From: Acidobacteriaceae bacterium | GTDB taxonomy: Bacteria; Acidobacteriota; Terriglobia; Terriglobales; Acidobacteriaceae | Assembly (NCBI GenBank): GCA_027452245.1 | Contig: DAIDGW010000022.1 | Location: 1 to 62,206 of the forward strand | DNA length: 62,206 nt | Reading direction: 5' to 3' | Shown: positions 43,383 through 53,558 of the stretch, piece after piece | Layout: every line of letters begins with the position of its first letter | Numbering within the stretch: position 1 is the stretch's first letter | Translations under genes and position numbers: made by a program | Notes under the pieces: model-generated | Told to the model about the DNA's origin: nothing | Seen by the model: the letters and a program-made list of their open reading frames with translations, nothing else | The model's database searches: none

Positions 43383-44123
43383 TTGATCGAACACGTTATT
43401 GAAATTCCCACTGCCGACGGGACTTCCGATGGTCTTTTCTACGCACCCGGCGTCACCGGGGGCCGTCCGGGAGTGATCTTCCTCACCGACATTGGCGGCA
43501 TCCGCGCCTCGCAGCGCGCCATGGCCGCGCGCATCAGCTCAGAGGGATTTCCCGTGCTCATGCCGAACCTGTTCTATCGTTCCGGCAAGCCTCCGATCTT
43601 CGCCCAAGGACTGCACTTCGGTGATGAAAAGTTCGCGCAACGCATGCGCGAAATCACCGCTCCTCTCACTCCCGAAGCGATCGACCGCGATGCCGCCAGC
43701 TACGTCGATTACTTCGCCCAGCAGGATGGAGTCCGGAAGCCTTTCGCCGCCATCGGGCTCTGCTACTCCGGAACTTTTGCTATGCGCACCGCCGCCATTC
43801 GTCCCGGCGACATCGCGCTCGCCGCCTCATTTCATGGCGGGCGCCTCGCCACCGCCGATCCATCCAGCCCTCATCTGCTCCTGCCAAAGATCCAGGCCCG
43901 CCTCTACTTCGGTCATGCCTTCGAAGACCGGAGCATGCCGCAGGAAGCCATCGATCGCCTTAACCAGGCTCTCAAGCAATGGGGCGGCAAATATGAAAGT
44001 GAGACGTACGAGGGCGCGCACCATGGGTGGACGGTCTCCGACAACCCCGCCTTCAACCCCGCGCAAGCCGAACGCGCTTACGCTAAATTCACGAGCCTGC
44101 TGAGGATGTCGCTGGGAAGTTGA
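43383..44123 (+). CDS. dienelactone hydrolase family protein
   Basis: This alpha/beta hydrolase has the nucleophile in GLCYSG (Cys near residue 125), an acid candidate in FEDRSM and the catalytic His in EGAHHGW near residue 220, a complete triad. The start is TTG with GGGAGG six bases upstream. The length of 246 and the Cys nucleophile match carboxymethylenebutenolidase-type enzymes, but the substrate cannot be assigned. It stands alone. Confidence 0.9.
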   Translation: MIEHVIEIPTADGTSDGLFYAPGVTGGRPGVIFLTDIGGIRASQRAMAARISSEGFPVLMPNLFYRSGKPPIFAQGLHFGDEKFAQRMREITAPLTPEAIDRDAASYVDYFAQQDGVRKPFAAIGLCYSGTFAMRTAAIRPGDIALAASFHGGRLATADPSSPHLLLPKIQARLYFGHAFEDRSMPQEAIDRLNQALKQWGGKYESETYEGAHHGWTVSDNPAFNPAQAERAYAKFTSLLRMSLGS

Positions 44124-44142
44124 GGAATGCGCAAACAGGAGT

Positions 44143-44337
44143 TCAAATCTTCTTCTGCTTCCATTTTCCACGGCTGAACAAAAGCGCGCTCGCGGCGGCA
44201 ATGGATCCTTCCGCGATCACGATCGCGAGGAAAACGCCATGGGAATGCATGTGTATACCAATCGCGAGCCAGTATGCCAGCGGAATCTCCAGCAACCCAA
44301 GCCGAAGAAGTACACCGATGCGAATCGCCTCGCGCCG
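44143..44337 (-). pseudogene. C-terminal remnant of a MATE efflux transporter
   Basis: On the minus strand, directly after the stop of the glycosyltransferase gene and in the same frame, about 64 codons read IRIGVLLRLGLLEIPLAYWL, then HGVFLAIVIAEGSIAAASAL and FSRGKWKQKK before a stop. I recognise this as the last two helices of MATE-family transporters. The other ten helices are missing, so it is a fragment left by deletion. Confidence 0.6.
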
Positions 44338-45951
44338 TTATTTCACCCTGGTGCCAACGAAGAAATAATCCACACGCTGAGGAGCGTAGTGGCCCAGGAA
44401 GATCACTCGGCGTGGACCGACCCGGCGCATGACGTCGGGCAGCCATCCTTGCGGAGCGACCACAATGTGCTCTCCGGCGGGCACCTGGCCAATTTCGTAG
44501 CGCATGGCGCGCTCGTCCATGTAGAAGGCCAGCCCATATTCAAGTTCCCTCGAGACCGCGAAAACTGCGACCGGGAGCCGCTGCGTCTCCGTAGCGCTGA
44601 TCTCATCGGCCAGTGGGCGTGAGGAGAGCTTTGCATCGAGCGGCGTGGCTCCGAGTTTCAGGACGGCTGCTACCACCAGCACGACAGGAATCAGCGTGAT
44701 GAACCGCAGCATGCGCAAACCGAAGCGGCCGGCCAGCGTCAGGGCGATCCCGGACGCAACGATAAACGCAACCGCGCAGGCGGCAACCAGAGGACGACCA
44801 GCGGGCAGGTGCTGCTGCAAAACGATGTAGCCGATGAGAAGCGCGGGCACCAGCCACACGGAGGCGATCAGTCCATGAACCACCGCCATCCAATTCGAGA
44901 CCACGGCGCTTTCCGCGTTGCTCACGTGACGGTGTAAATAATCTGCAAGTAAAACCGCGCCTGCAGGAACCGCCGGAAGAATGTATCCCGGGAGCTTCGA
45001 TTGGGAAACTGAGAAAAAAATCACCGGAACGAACAGCCACACAAGCGCGAATAAACTGAACTGCAATTCCACGTCGAAGGGCTTCGCAGGACGCTCATTC
45101 CACCAGGTGCGCAGATTTTCCCAGATCGAAGCGATGGCGAAGACGGTCCAGGGCACCAGCGCAAGTAGAGTGACCGGTACGTAATACCAGAACGGCTCCG
45201 GATGATGGTAGAGGTTGCTCGAAAAGCGCTCGAGATTATGCTGCAGAATGAATTCGCGCAGGAATCCCGGATTGCGCACCTGCACAGCGACATACCACGG
45301 CAACCCGACGGCGCAGAACAGCAGAATTCCCGGCAACCACAGCGTTTTCCAGATCCACTGCCATTCGCGAACCACAGCGCAATAGGCGATGATGATGATG
45401 GCCGCCAGGAAGGGAGCGACTGGGCCTTTGGCCAGCATCCCGAGCGCGAGAGCGGCATAGAAGACTGCAAGGCACCAGCGCGCTCCTGCTTCCCGCCAGG
45501 CCCACCACGCCAGCATCGCAATTGAAAATGTTGCAGCCAGCGGCATGTCGGTCGAGGCCGCGCGCGCGAATCCGATTACGGCAGCGCACGAGCCGGTAAT
45601 GAGCGCGGCATCGAGCCCTGCGCCGGGCCGGAATCGCCGGAAGAACAGGTAAACGGCGATAACCATCAGCGTCGCGTCGAATGCGGAAGGAACTCGTGCC
45701 GCCCAATCGCTCACTCCAAAGAGCGAATAAGAGATCATTGCCTCCCAGTAATACAGCACCGGCTTTTCCAGCCACGGCTGTCCTCCGAGGATGGGAGTGA
45801 TCCAGTCCCGTCGCGCCAACATCTCGCGTGCGATCTGCGCATAGCGCGGTTCATCGGCGCCGATCAACCCGATTCGTCCCAGTCCATAAAAAAACAGGAA
45901 CGCGCAGAAGCCCAGGAGGAGCAGAACGTCGGTGCGGGTGCGCGTGGTCAT
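44338..45951 (-). CDS. ArnT/PMT-like glycosyltransferase (GT39/GT83 type)
   Basis: This inner-membrane enzyme takes a sugar from a polyprenyl-phosphate donor. The first periplasmic loop carries GLIGADEPRYAQIAREML, the catalytic Asp-Glu motif of the family, then PWLEKPVLYYWE. Ten to twelve hydrophobic helices run from residue 8 to about 440, and a soluble C-terminal part ends VDYFFVGTRVK. The length of 537 fits. The sugar and the acceptor are not known. Confidence 0.85.
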   Translation of the reverse strand: MTTRTRTDVLLLLGFCAFLFFYGLGRIGLIGADEPRYAQIAREMLARRDWITPILGGQPWLEKPVLYYWEAMISYSLFGVSDWAARVPSAFDATLMVIAVYLFFRRFRPGAGLDAALITGSCAAVIGFARAASTDMPLAATFSIAMLAWWAWREAGARWCLAVFYAALALGMLAKGPVAPFLAAIIIIAYCAVVREWQWIWKTLWLPGILLFCAVGLPWYVAVQVRNPGFLREFILQHNLERFSSNLYHHPEPFWYYVPVTLLALVPWTVFAIASIWENLRTWWNERPAKPFDVELQFSLFALVWLFVPVIFFSVSQSKLPGYILPAVPAGAVLLADYLHRHVSNAESAVVSNWMAVVHGLIASVWLVPALLIGYIVLQQHLPAGRPLVAACAVAFIVASGIALTLAGRFGLRMLRFITLIPVVLVVAAVLKLGATPLDAKLSSRPLADEISATETQRLPVAVFAVSRELEYGLAFYMDERAMRYEIGQVPAGEHIVVAPQGWLPDVMRRVGPRRVIFLGHYAPQRVDYFFVGTRVK

Positions 45952-46120
45952 GGAGTGAGCGTTCTTAGCAGACGCGGGATCCCTCGTACCGGCTGGAGAA
46001 ACATGCCTTCGCTCGGTACGACGCCGGAATTGGAATGTGAGGTCAATGGCCGCGTTTCTAATCTGGTTGCAGGCTTTGAACTGCGAGAGCGCGTTCGCTC
46101 AATGCGTCAAACCGCCTGTG

Positions 46121-46375
46121 TCAGGATTCCGCAGTCTTCTTCTGCCGTACAAGCGCCCAGACGCTGATCAGCGCCCACACGCCTTCCAGAATTACGAATC
46201 CCAGTTGAAATGGGCGGAACGCGATGTATCCCAGAATCGCCGAGCCCGCCGCGTTCAGGATGTTGTAAACCGCGGAACGGGAGTGCATCCACCCCATCTG
46301 ATGTCCGCCATAGGCGACGAGAATCAACAGCGCACCCGTAAAGGAGAGCGCCTGGGTTGCCAATCCGATGTGCAT
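46121..46375 (-). CDS. small membrane protein (CBU_0592-like)
   Basis: This 84-residue protein has three hydrophobic segments (about 10-22, 38-53, 57-75) and a Lys-rich end, and resembles a family of small inner-membrane proteins defined by Coxiella CBU_0592. Its ATG at 46375 lies about 20 bases past the nrnA stop, so it may be the last gene of the rimP-nusA operon. The function is unknown. Confidence 0.65.
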   Translation of the reverse strand: MHIGLATQALSFTGALLILVAYGGHQMGWMHSRSAVYNILNAAGSAILGYIAFRPFQLGFVILEGVWALISVWALVRQKKTAES

Positions 46376-46393
46376 GAGCCATTGTACGAAAAG

Positions 46394-47371
46394 CTACTGC
46401 ACCGTCGGCCCGCGGCGAATCTGCGAGAGCACTCGCCGGACGGCTTCGGCCAACGGGCCGTCCACAGAAAGCCCGCTGGCGCAGTCGTGCCCGCCGCCGC
46501 CAAAGGTCTCGGCGACGCGGGCCACATCGAGTTTGCCCTTGCTGCGCAGGCTCACGCGATAGCGGCCATCGGGCATCTCGCGAAAAAATGCCGCCACTTC
46601 GACTTCGTCAATCGAGAGAACGTAATTGGCCAATCCCTCGCAGTCTTCTTCCTTGGCTCCGCAGCGCTCCATCTGTTTCTGCGTAACCCAGATCCATCCC
46701 AGGTGCTCTTCAGTTTGCAGATTCCGCAGAGCTTCGCCCAGCAGACGCATCTTTGCGGTTGAGTGTGCGAAGTAGATTCCCTGCGCGCAATGGGCGGGAT
46801 TGGCTCCAGCCAGCACGAGTTCACGCGCCAGAGCAAACGTCTTTTCGTTCGTCCCCTGAAACATGAACGAACCTGTATCGGTCATGAGAGCGGTGTAGAG
46901 GCAGGTGGCGATTTCCGGAGAGAACTTCACTCCCGCCTCGCGGGCGAGGCGGAAAACCATCTCCGCGGTGGCCACTGCGTGAGGATCGATCCAGTTCACG
47001 TGTGCGAACGGGCGTCCGCTGACGTGGTGATCGATATTGATCAGGAAGTGCTGTTCCAGCCCTTCCAGGCGCGTGCGGTGAATACTGTCGCATTCCAGAA
47101 GAATCGCAGCCTCGTACCGGGTGTCGATGGCATTGGCCTGCACCACCTGTTCCGCCAGCGGCAATGAACGATAGATGCGGGGCACCGGGTCGTGGAGGAC
47201 GACATCCGCCTCTTTGCCCATGGCGCGGAGCACCTGGCAGCAGGCGAGCGCCGAGCCGATCGCGTCGCCATCGGGTCGGGCGTGCGAGGTGAGCACGAAG
47301 CGGTCTCGCTGCTCGATCTGACGGAGCACGTCTTCGAGCATGTGACTACGACTTGGATTCACCTTCTCCAC
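46394..47371 (-). CDS. nrnA: DHH/DHHA1 phosphoesterase, NrnA type
   Basis: NrnA degrades very short RNA (nanoRNA) and can dephosphorylate pAp. The DHH domain has TSHARPDGDAIGS (about 30-42) and INIDHHVSGRPFA, with metal-binding His/Asp residues. The DHHA1 domain has RVAETFGGGGHDCASG near 290-305. The length of 325 is typical. The GTG at 47371 overlaps rbfA by 26 bases; the ATG at 47341 is an alternative. It follows rbfA, as in many bacteria. Confidence 0.92.
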   Translation of the reverse strand: MEKVNPSRSHMLEDVLRQIEQRDRFVLTSHARPDGDAIGSALACCQVLRAMGKEADVVLHDPVPRIYRSLPLAEQVVQANAIDTRYEAAILLECDSIHRTRLEGLEQHFLINIDHHVSGRPFAHVNWIDPHAVATAEMVFRLAREAGVKFSPEIATCLYTALMTDTGSFMFQGTNEKTFALARELVLAGANPAHCAQGIYFAHSTAKMRLLGEALRNLQTEEHLGWIWVTQKQMERCGAKEEDCEGLANYVLSIDEVEVAAFFREMPDGRYRVSLRSKGKLDVARVAETFGGGGHDCASGLSVDGPLAEAVRRVLSQIRRGPTVQ

Positions 47372-47735
47372 GGGATTTCGTTCTCTTCCTGGCTCGTTCC
47401 AGCAGCTCTTCTACGCGTGCCTTCTCGCGCTCGGCGCGGTCGAGGCGGAAAAACAGCTCCGGCGCACGCCGCAGGCGCAAGCGGCTGGCCACTTCACGGC
47501 GGATAAAGCCCTTGGCCGAGTCCAGGGCTTGCAGGCTGCGGTCAGCCTCCGCGTCATCGCCTTCGATGTCCACCAGCACGTGTGCCGAGCGGCCGTCTTC
47601 CGCCAGCTGCACGCTGGTGACGTTCACCAGGCCAATACGCGGATCTGACAATTCGCCTTCCACCAGCGTTTCGATTTCCTCGCGCAAGGCCTCACCTAGC
47701 CGTCCGCGGTGATGTTGTGCGCCGCGCTTCTGCAC
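47346..47735 (-). CDS. rbfA: 30S ribosome-binding factor A
   Basis: RbfA binds the 30S subunit during late 16S rRNA maturation. The core reads ALREEIETLVEGELSDPRIG, then VNVTSVQLAEDGRSAHVLVD and FIRREVASRLRLRRAPELFF, which is diagnostic. The tail of about 20 residues is Lys/Arg/Glu-rich. It lies in the nusA-infB operon, between ylxP and nrnA. Confidence 0.95.
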   Translation of the reverse strand: MQKRGAQHHRGRLGEALREEIETLVEGELSDPRIGLVNVTSVQLAEDGRSAHVLVDIEGDDAEADRSLQALDSAKGFIRREVASRLRLRRAPELFFRLDRAEREKARVEELLERARKRTKSRGEGESKS

Positions 47736-47855
47736 TCCGACTCCTTCGAGTAAAACGCATGAGAATATCAGAAAAACAGGTGCTTTGCAGTGGGGGAGCG
47801 CCCGCAGATCGGCTTAATGCCTCTGGGTTCGCCGACTTGGAACCACCGCTTCGAA

Positions 47856-48146
47856 CTAAAAGAATTCCAGGAAGGAATCTGCCAGATCGGCGCCATGGTT
47901 ATTAGCAATACGCGTCGCTGCCTGTTCAACCTTCTTCATTAATCCATCGAGATAATCGCGGGAATCGGAAATGCTGACGACCCCAACCGTAGCGCGGTTC
48001 CAGATGCCGCTGGCGTCCAGTTCGGCGACCGAGACATTGAAGCTGGCGCGCAGGCGGTCTTTCAGGCTGCGCACGACCTGTCGGCGGTCCTTGAGCGACT
48101 GCGCCGCCTCAATGTGAAGTTCGAGGGTGAGAAGGGCGACCGGCAT
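47856..48146 (-). CDS. ylxP: DUF503 (YlxP-like) protein
   Basis: This 96-residue protein starts MPVALLTLELHIEAAQSLKD, then RRQVVRSLKDRLRASFNVSV and ATVGVVSISDS, the YlxP/DUF503 pattern. It is usually encoded between infB and rbfA, as here. I chose the ATG at 48146 (family N-terminus) over the one 19 codons upstream. The biochemical role is not established. Confidence 0.88.
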   Translation of the reverse strand: MPVALLTLELHIEAAQSLKDRRQVVRSLKDRLRASFNVSVAELDASGIWNRATVGVVSISDSRDYLDGLMKKVEQAATRIANNHGADLADSFLEFF

Positions 48147-48210
48147 GAACGAACAGTCGTGGAGGCCTGCCACTTCGAAAAACACGAAGGGTGGGCCATC
48201 CATCGGTGTT

Positions 48211-51171
48211 TTACGCGATCACTTCGGCGGCGATGCGCTCGGTAACGAAGGCCTCGATCACGTCGCCGACTTTCACGTCGCCATAATTCGTGATCGAGAT
48301 GCCGCACTCCTGTCCGTTGTGGACTTCGCGGGCATCGTCTTTGAAGCGGCGCAGCGAACCGACCTTGCCTTTGAATACGACCACGTTGTCGCGCAGCAGG
48401 CGGACCTCGGAATCGCGCTTGATGATTCCGTCGCTCACGCGACATCCGGCAACCATACCCACCTTCGGGATGCGGAAGGTTTCGAGCACCTCGGCGCGTC
48501 CCTGGTAGGTTTCTTTGATGGTCGGTTCCAGCAGGCCGCTCATCGCGCGCTTGATCTCATCCTGTAGCTCATAAATGATCGAGTGCAGGCGGATGTCGAC
48601 CTTCTCCTGCTCCGCAAGTTCCTGCGCCTTGCGCTCCGGCCGAACATTGAATCCGATGATGATCGCGTTCGAAGCCGAGGCCAGCAGCACGTCGGTTTCG
48701 GTGATGGCGCCGACGCCGGACCGCAGCAGCTTCAGGCGGACTTTCTCGTTCGACAGTTTCTGCAACAGATCGCTGAGGACTTCGACGGAGCCCTGCACGT
48801 CGCCTTTAAGGATGATGTTGAGTTCTTTTGTGCCAGCGCTCTTGACCTGTTCCGCCAAGCCTTCAAGCGAAACGCGGGAACTCTTGGCCAGGGTGGCTTC
48901 GCGGGCTTTCTGCTCGCGATATTCCGAGATGCCGCGGGCCTTGTCGCGATCGGCGACCACAACGAACTGGTCTCCGGCCTGCGGCAGGCCTTCCATGCCC
49001 AGAATTTCCACTGGCGTTGACGGAGGAGCTGATTCCAGCGCCCCGCCACGATCGTCGAACATGGCGCGAATCTTGCCGTAGACGTTACCCACGACGAAAT
49101 TGTCTCCGGCGTGCAGCGTGCCGTTTTGCACGAGCACAGTCGCGACCGGTCCTCGTCCCCGATCGAGTTTGGCTTCGAGCACGACGCCCGAGGCGGAGCG
49201 ATCGGGAGTGGCTCTGAGTTCTGCCAGGTCGGCAACCAGGCAAATCATTTCCAGCAGCAGATTCAGATTCGTCTTCTGCTTCGCCGAAACATCGACAAAG
49301 ACGGTCTTGCCGCCCCAATCTTCGGGGACGAGTCCGCGATCGGCCAGTTGTTTCTTTACGCGATCCGGCAGCGCGTCCGGTTTATCGATCTTGTTCACGG
49401 CGACGATGATGGGAACTTCGGCGGCGTGCGCGTGATCGATGGCTTCCAGCGTTTGCGGCATCACGCCGTCATCGGCGGCGACGACGAGCACAACGATATC
49501 CGTGGCTTTCGCGCCGCGGGAACGCATGCGGGTGAAAGCTTCGTGGCCGGGCGTGTCGAGGAAGACGATCTCCCGCCCAAAGCCCGGTGAATCGGTGTCG
49601 GTGATGCGCACTTTGTAGGCGCCAATGTGTTGCGTGATACCGCCCGCTTCGCCTTCCGCGACGTTGGTGGCGCGAATGGCGTCGAGCAGCGTCGTCTTGC
49701 CATGATCGACGTGGCCCATGATCGTGACCACGGGCGGACGCGGCACGGCTTCCGCTGCCGGTTCTTCCCCGGTGGCGGCGGCAGCATCGATATCTTTGGC
49801 GGCTTGCTCTTCGAAGGTGATGACTTCGGTATCGGCGCCAAAGAAGCGCGCCATTTCGCTGGCGAGTTCCGCATCGAGCGTCTGGTTGATGGTCGCGAAA
49901 ACGCCGCGCGCGAGCAGGCGGGAAATCAGATCTTTCGCGCGGATGTCGAGCTTTTCCGCAAGATCTTTGACACTGATGCCTTCGGTGATGGTGATACTGC
50001 GCGTGATCGGCTGGGGCTCATTCGACACCACCATGCGTGGCGGCGGAACGTAGCCTTTCATCGGTCCTTCTTTTACGCCACGCGGGATATAGCGCTGCCC
50101 AGGACGCCGGGCGGGACCTCCGGGACGGCTGCCCGGACGCGTTGGACCGGGAGGCGGAAGCGCAGGACCGACACCTAGTGGACGCGCGCCCATCGGCGTT
50201 TGCCGCGTGGGATGCATGGGACGGCGCTCGCCAGGACGCAGCGGCGGACGGCCTGTACCGGGCGCTCCCGGTGCCTGCGGACGAGGCCGCTGAAAAATTG
50301 GCTGGCCGGGAACCGGACGACCCGGCGACGGACGCATGCCGGGCGCTGACCGCATCCCCGGCGCGGAACTCGGAGCTCCGGTCTGCGCTGCCGGCTGAAC
50401 CGGCCTTGGCGGCGCTTTGTACACCGGGCGCGGGCCAGTCTGCGGCACGATCATGCGCGGTGCCGGAGGTTGTGGCGCCGGTGGTGCTGCCGGACGCGGT
50501 GGTGCTGCGACCGGGCTTTGTGGCGCGGCAGCTGGCGTCGAGGTCGCCGCCGGCGCGGGCGGAGCTGTGCTGGCTGGTGGGGGAGGCGGCACCGGTGGAA
50601 CCGCCGGACGAGTCACGGCTGGCGTAATCGGTGGTGGTGCGGGAGTCGCGGGCTTCTCTACTGCCGGCGGTGGTGGTGGCGGCGCAGGACGAACCGGCGC
50701 AGGCGGTTGCACGGTTACCGTAGGCGCTGCAGCCGTAGTAGTCGGAGCCGGCGGCGGAACAACAACTTTCGGCGGAGTTACGGGCGGCGCTGCCACAGCC
50801 GCCGGACGCGTCACTGCCGCGGGAGGAGTCACAGGCTTCGCCGGAGGGGTTGGAGGCGCTGGGGGAGCACTCGCCGCTTCCTTGCGCTGGGTGATGGCTT
50901 TGAGAACATCTCCCGGACGGGAAATGTGAGACAAGTCAATCTTGGTCCTGATCTCTTCCTCGCCACGTACCCCGCGAGCGGACTTCTGCGCGGACGGGTG
51001 CCCGTCGGCGCCTGTGCGGAAGTGGGCCCGTACTTTTTCAGCTTCGAACTCTTCCAGAGAACTCGAATGCGTTTTTTTCTCCGTCACCCCGACTTGCGGC
51101 AGCACGTCAAGGATGGCTTTGCTTTTGACTTCCAGCTCTCTGGCTAAATCGTTAATGCGAACCTTGCTCAT
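48211..51171 (-). CDS. infB: translation initiation factor IF-2
   Basis: This GTPase brings fMet-tRNA to the 30S subunit. An N-terminal IF2_N domain (about 1-50, [18 protein letters not shown]) is followed by roughly 300 residues of Pro/Ala/Arg-rich, disordered linker, then a second IF2_N (about 390-450). The G domain has [22 protein letters not shown] and NKIDKP. The C-terminal domains end with the fMet-tRNA-binding part. The length of 986 is large but ordinary for a long-linker IF-2. Confidence 0.97.
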   Translation of the reverse strand: MSKVRINDLARELEVKSKAILDVLPQVGVTEKKTHSSSLEEFEAEKVRAHFRTGADGHPSAQKSARGVRGEEEIRTKIDLSHISRPGDVLKAITQRKEAASAPPAPPTPPAKPVTPPAAVTRPAAVAAPPVTPPKVVVPPPAPTTTAAAPTVTVQPPAPVRPAPPPPPPAVEKPATPAPPPITPAVTRPAVPPVPPPPPASTAPPAPAATSTPAAAPQSPVAAPPRPAAPPAPQPPAPRMIVPQTGPRPVYKAPPRPVQPAAQTGAPSSAPGMRSAPGMRPSPGRPVPGQPIFQRPRPQAPGAPGTGRPPLRPGERRPMHPTRQTPMGARPLGVGPALPPPGPTRPGSRPGGPARRPGQRYIPRGVKEGPMKGYVPPPRMVVSNEPQPITRSITITEGISVKDLAEKLDIRAKDLISRLLARGVFATINQTLDAELASEMARFFGADTEVITFEEQAAKDIDAAAATGEEPAAEAVPRPPVVTIMGHVDHGKTTLLDAIRATNVAEGEAGGITQHIGAYKVRITDTDSPGFGREIVFLDTPGHEAFTRMRSRGAKATDIVVLVVAADDGVMPQTLEAIDHAHAAEVPIIVAVNKIDKPDALPDRVKKQLADRGLVPEDWGGKTVFVDVSAKQKTNLNLLLEMICLVADLAELRATPDRSASGVVLEAKLDRGRGPVATVLVQNGTLHAGDNFVVGNVYGKIRAMFDDRGGALESAPPSTPVEILGMEGLPQAGDQFVVVADRDKARGISEYREQKAREATLAKSSRVSLEGLAEQVKSAGTKELNIILKGDVQGSVEVLSDLLQKLSNEKVRLKLLRSGVGAITETDVLLASASNAIIIGFNVRPERKAQELAEQEKVDIRLHSIIYELQDEIKRAMSGLLEPTIKETYQGRAEVLETFRIPKVGMVAGCRVSDGIIKRDSEVRLLRDNVVVFKGKVGSLRRFKDDAREVHNGQECGISITNYGDVKVGDVIEAFVTERIAAEVIA

Positions 51172-51270
51172 CCGGCCTTTCTTCCGCCCCGCCTTGTGCC
51201 TATGTCTTCATCGCAGCCTCACGGAGTCGGAATAAATGTCGCACGCTCTTTTGATCTTGCGCGCGCATGA

Positions 51271-52728
51271 TTATTCTTTCACTTCAGGAGCCGCACCCTC
51301 TTCCGAGACGGGCTCCCCATCTTGTTCATTTGAGGAAGACCCGGCGGCCGCCGGTTCTTCCTCGGCAATTTCGGACTCGGCGGAGGCTTCTTGTGGAGCC
51401 GCTTCGGCTTCTTCACTTCCGCCTTCGGTGGCTTCAACGGCCTCCCCGCCTTCCAGGCTGGCGAAATAATTATTGACCGCCAGGCTGATTTTTTCCACCG
51501 TTTTGGGCCCGATGCCTTCAATGGCCTCGAGCTGCTCGGGCGTCATATCGGCCAAAGCTTCGACCGTGGTGATGCCGGCCGCGCTCAGTTTCTCCACCAG
51601 CGTTTCACCCAGGCCGGGAACGCTCTCCAGCGGTGTCGTCGTCTGCGGCGCCAATGCAGCCATCTGCTGCTCCACTTCCTGCCGCTTCTCTTCCTCGCTC
51701 TTGATATCGATCTTCCAGCCGAGCAGCTTCGCCGCCAGCCGCACGTTCTGCCCTTTCTTGCCAATGGCAAGCGAAAGCTGGCTGTCATCGACCACAACTT
51801 CCAAATGCTTTTCCGACGGATCAATCACGGTCACGCGGCTGACCTTGGCAGGCTGCAAAGCTTTCTCTGCAAAGGTCACCGGGTCTTCGTGGTACTCGAT
51901 GATGTCGATCTTTTCTCCCCGCAGTTCGCGGATGATGGACTGCACGCGCATGCCTTTCATGCCGACGCAGGCGCCGACCGCGTCCACATCTTTGTCCTTC
52001 GACATGACGGCGATCTTGGTGCGCTCTCCAGCCTCGCGGGCGGTGGCGCGAATGATCACGGTTCCGTCATAGATTTCTGGAACTTCGGTCTGGAACAGAT
52101 GCTGTACCAATTCCGGTGCGGCGCGCGATACGACCACCCCGGGTCCCTTGGACGCGCGCTCGACGCGGGCGATCACCACCCGAACGCGCTCGCCCACGGC
52201 GAACGATTCCAGCCGCGACTGTTCTTTGCGCGGCATCCGGGCTTCGGCCTTGCCGATATCGAAGATCACATCCGGACCTTCGATCCTCTTCACGGTTGCG
52301 TTCACGATCTCACCGACGCGGCCGATGTACTCGTTATAAACGGTATCCCGCTCGGCCTCGCGGACCTTCTGGAAAATCACCTGCTTGGCAAGCTGCGCCG
52401 CAATGCGTCCCAGAATGCCTTCCGTCGCCTTCGGGATCTGCAGCTCGCCTCCGACTTCCAGGTTGGGATCAACCTTGCGCGCATCGTCGAGCGTCACCTG
52501 CAGGTTGGGATCTTCCACCTGCTCGGGCGTCTCGACTACCGTCTTGACGGCAAAGGCGAGAATCTTGCCCGTGTCCTTGTCGAGCTTGGCGCGGAGATTC
52601 TCCTGCGACTTGTAGTACTTGCGCGTTGCCATGACAATGGCGTCTTCTACCGCGCTCACTACAATCTGCGGGTCAATACCTTTTTCCCGGCTCAGGGCGT
52701 CGATCGTGTTATAGAGCTCGCTTGCCAT
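51271..52728 (-). CDS. nusA: transcription termination/antitermination factor NusA
   Basis: NusA binds RNA polymerase and nascent RNA. The N-terminal domain (1-125) is followed by S1 (about 135-200), two KH domains (VGACVGMKGMRVQSII and LAIGKKGQNVRLAAKL) and a helix-hairpin-helix region at 355-430 (ESVPGLGETLVEKL, IEGIGPKTVEKI). It ends in an acidic Glu/Ala-rich tail of about 55 residues. It heads the nusA-infB part of the operon; no ylxR gene separates it from infB. Confidence 0.96.
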   Translation of the reverse strand: MASELYNTIDALSREKGIDPQIVVSAVEDAIVMATRKYYKSQENLRAKLDKDTGKILAFAVKTVVETPEQVEDPNLQVTLDDARKVDPNLEVGGELQIPKATEGILGRIAAQLAKQVIFQKVREAERDTVYNEYIGRVGEIVNATVKRIEGPDVIFDIGKAEARMPRKEQSRLESFAVGERVRVVIARVERASKGPGVVVSRAAPELVQHLFQTEVPEIYDGTVIIRATAREAGERTKIAVMSKDKDVDAVGACVGMKGMRVQSIIRELRGEKIDIIEYHEDPVTFAEKALQPAKVSRVTVIDPSEKHLEVVVDDSQLSLAIGKKGQNVRLAAKLLGWKIDIKSEEEKRQEVEQQMAALAPQTTTPLESVPGLGETLVEKLSAAGITTVEALADMTPEQLEAIEGIGPKTVEKISLAVNNYFASLEGGEAVEATEGGSEEAEAAPQEASAESEIAEEEPAAAGSSSNEQDGEPVSEEGAAPEVKE

Positions 52729-52819
52729 AAGAGAACAATTCTGTAATTGGCTAATCGGGCAGTTTGTGATTGACGGAGACTCGGAATTCCGATCACCCAG
52801 TCACAAAATTGCTCAATCG

Positions 52820-53347
52820 CTAAATCTCCGGAACCAGGTTCGCCTTCTCTACATTGGCGAACTCAATTTCGACTTTCTTCTCGGCGCTTTCCGCGCCCAT
52901 CTTCTTGCGCGACTTCTTACTGGCCGCGCTCAGGTCCAAAACCAATCGGCCGCTTTCAAACTTTTCCAGTCGGCCCTCGAAGAACCGGTTGTTCTCCACC
53001 GGATTTCGAGTCATCAGCTTCACCCGGCTGCCCACGAAGCGCTCGAAATCCGCCGGCTTCGAAAGCTTGCGATCCAGCCCCGGCGATGAAACTTCCAGCG
53101 TATACGGCCCGCCGGAAACGGCATCTTCCACGTCGAGAATTGTGCCGAATTCGCGGCTGAAGTTGGCGCAATCTTCATGCGTCACTCCACCTAGCGGATC
53201 GCCCGAAGCTGCCTGCGGCTTATCCAGAAAGACGCGCAACATCCGCGCCTTGCCGTCGCCGCGGAACTCGATATCGACCACCTCGAGACCGCTGGAATGG
53301 GCTACCCGTTCCGCGATTTCGCGCACGCGATCGATCTCAAGCGCCAT
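52820..53347 (-). CDS. rimP: ribosome maturation factor RimP
   Basis: RimP helps assemble the 30S subunit. The sequence has RVREIAERVAHSSGLEVVD, LRVFLDKP, the block GPYTLEVSSPGLDRKL and the C-terminal SH3-like part with VEIEFANVEKANLVPEI. I used the ATG at 53347 (MALEIDRV), four codons after a GTG. It is the first gene of the rimP-nusA-infB operon, 91 bases before nusA. Confidence 0.94.
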   Translation of the reverse strand: MALEIDRVREIAERVAHSSGLEVVDIEFRGDGKARMLRVFLDKPQAASGDPLGGVTHEDCANFSREFGTILDVEDAVSGGPYTLEVSSPGLDRKLSKPADFERFVGSRVKLMTRNPVENNRFFEGRLEKFESGRLVLDLSAASKKSRKKMGAESAEKKVEIEFANVEKANLVPEI

Positions 53348-53398
53348 GATGCCAATCACTTACACCGGCGACGCACCAATCAGCCGTCCGGAGAAACT

Positions 53399-53420
53399 AA
53401 AAAGTGGGCTTTCGCCCACT
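53399..53420 (-). terminator. Rho-independent terminator (downstream of aspS)
   Basis: On the minus strand AGTGGGC, a GAAA loop and GCCCACT are followed by five T residues. It lies between the aspS stop and the rimP start and should end aspS transcription. Confidence 0.8.
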
Positions 53421-53558
53421 GGTGTGCTTCGCCAAAATCCGGTATTACACAACAGTTCCAGTTTTTTAATATACGCCGCGATGGAACGAAACACAAACGG
53501 CGCCCCAAGGCTGCCGGGACAGCCCTCCCCGGCCCGCCCAAAAGGTGTTGGCGGAGTA

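Noticed and set aside
50417..51147. Gly/Arg-rich frames opposite the infB linker
   Set aside because: They are the mirror of the Pro/Ala-rich IF-2 coding strand and have the composition expected of antisense reading.
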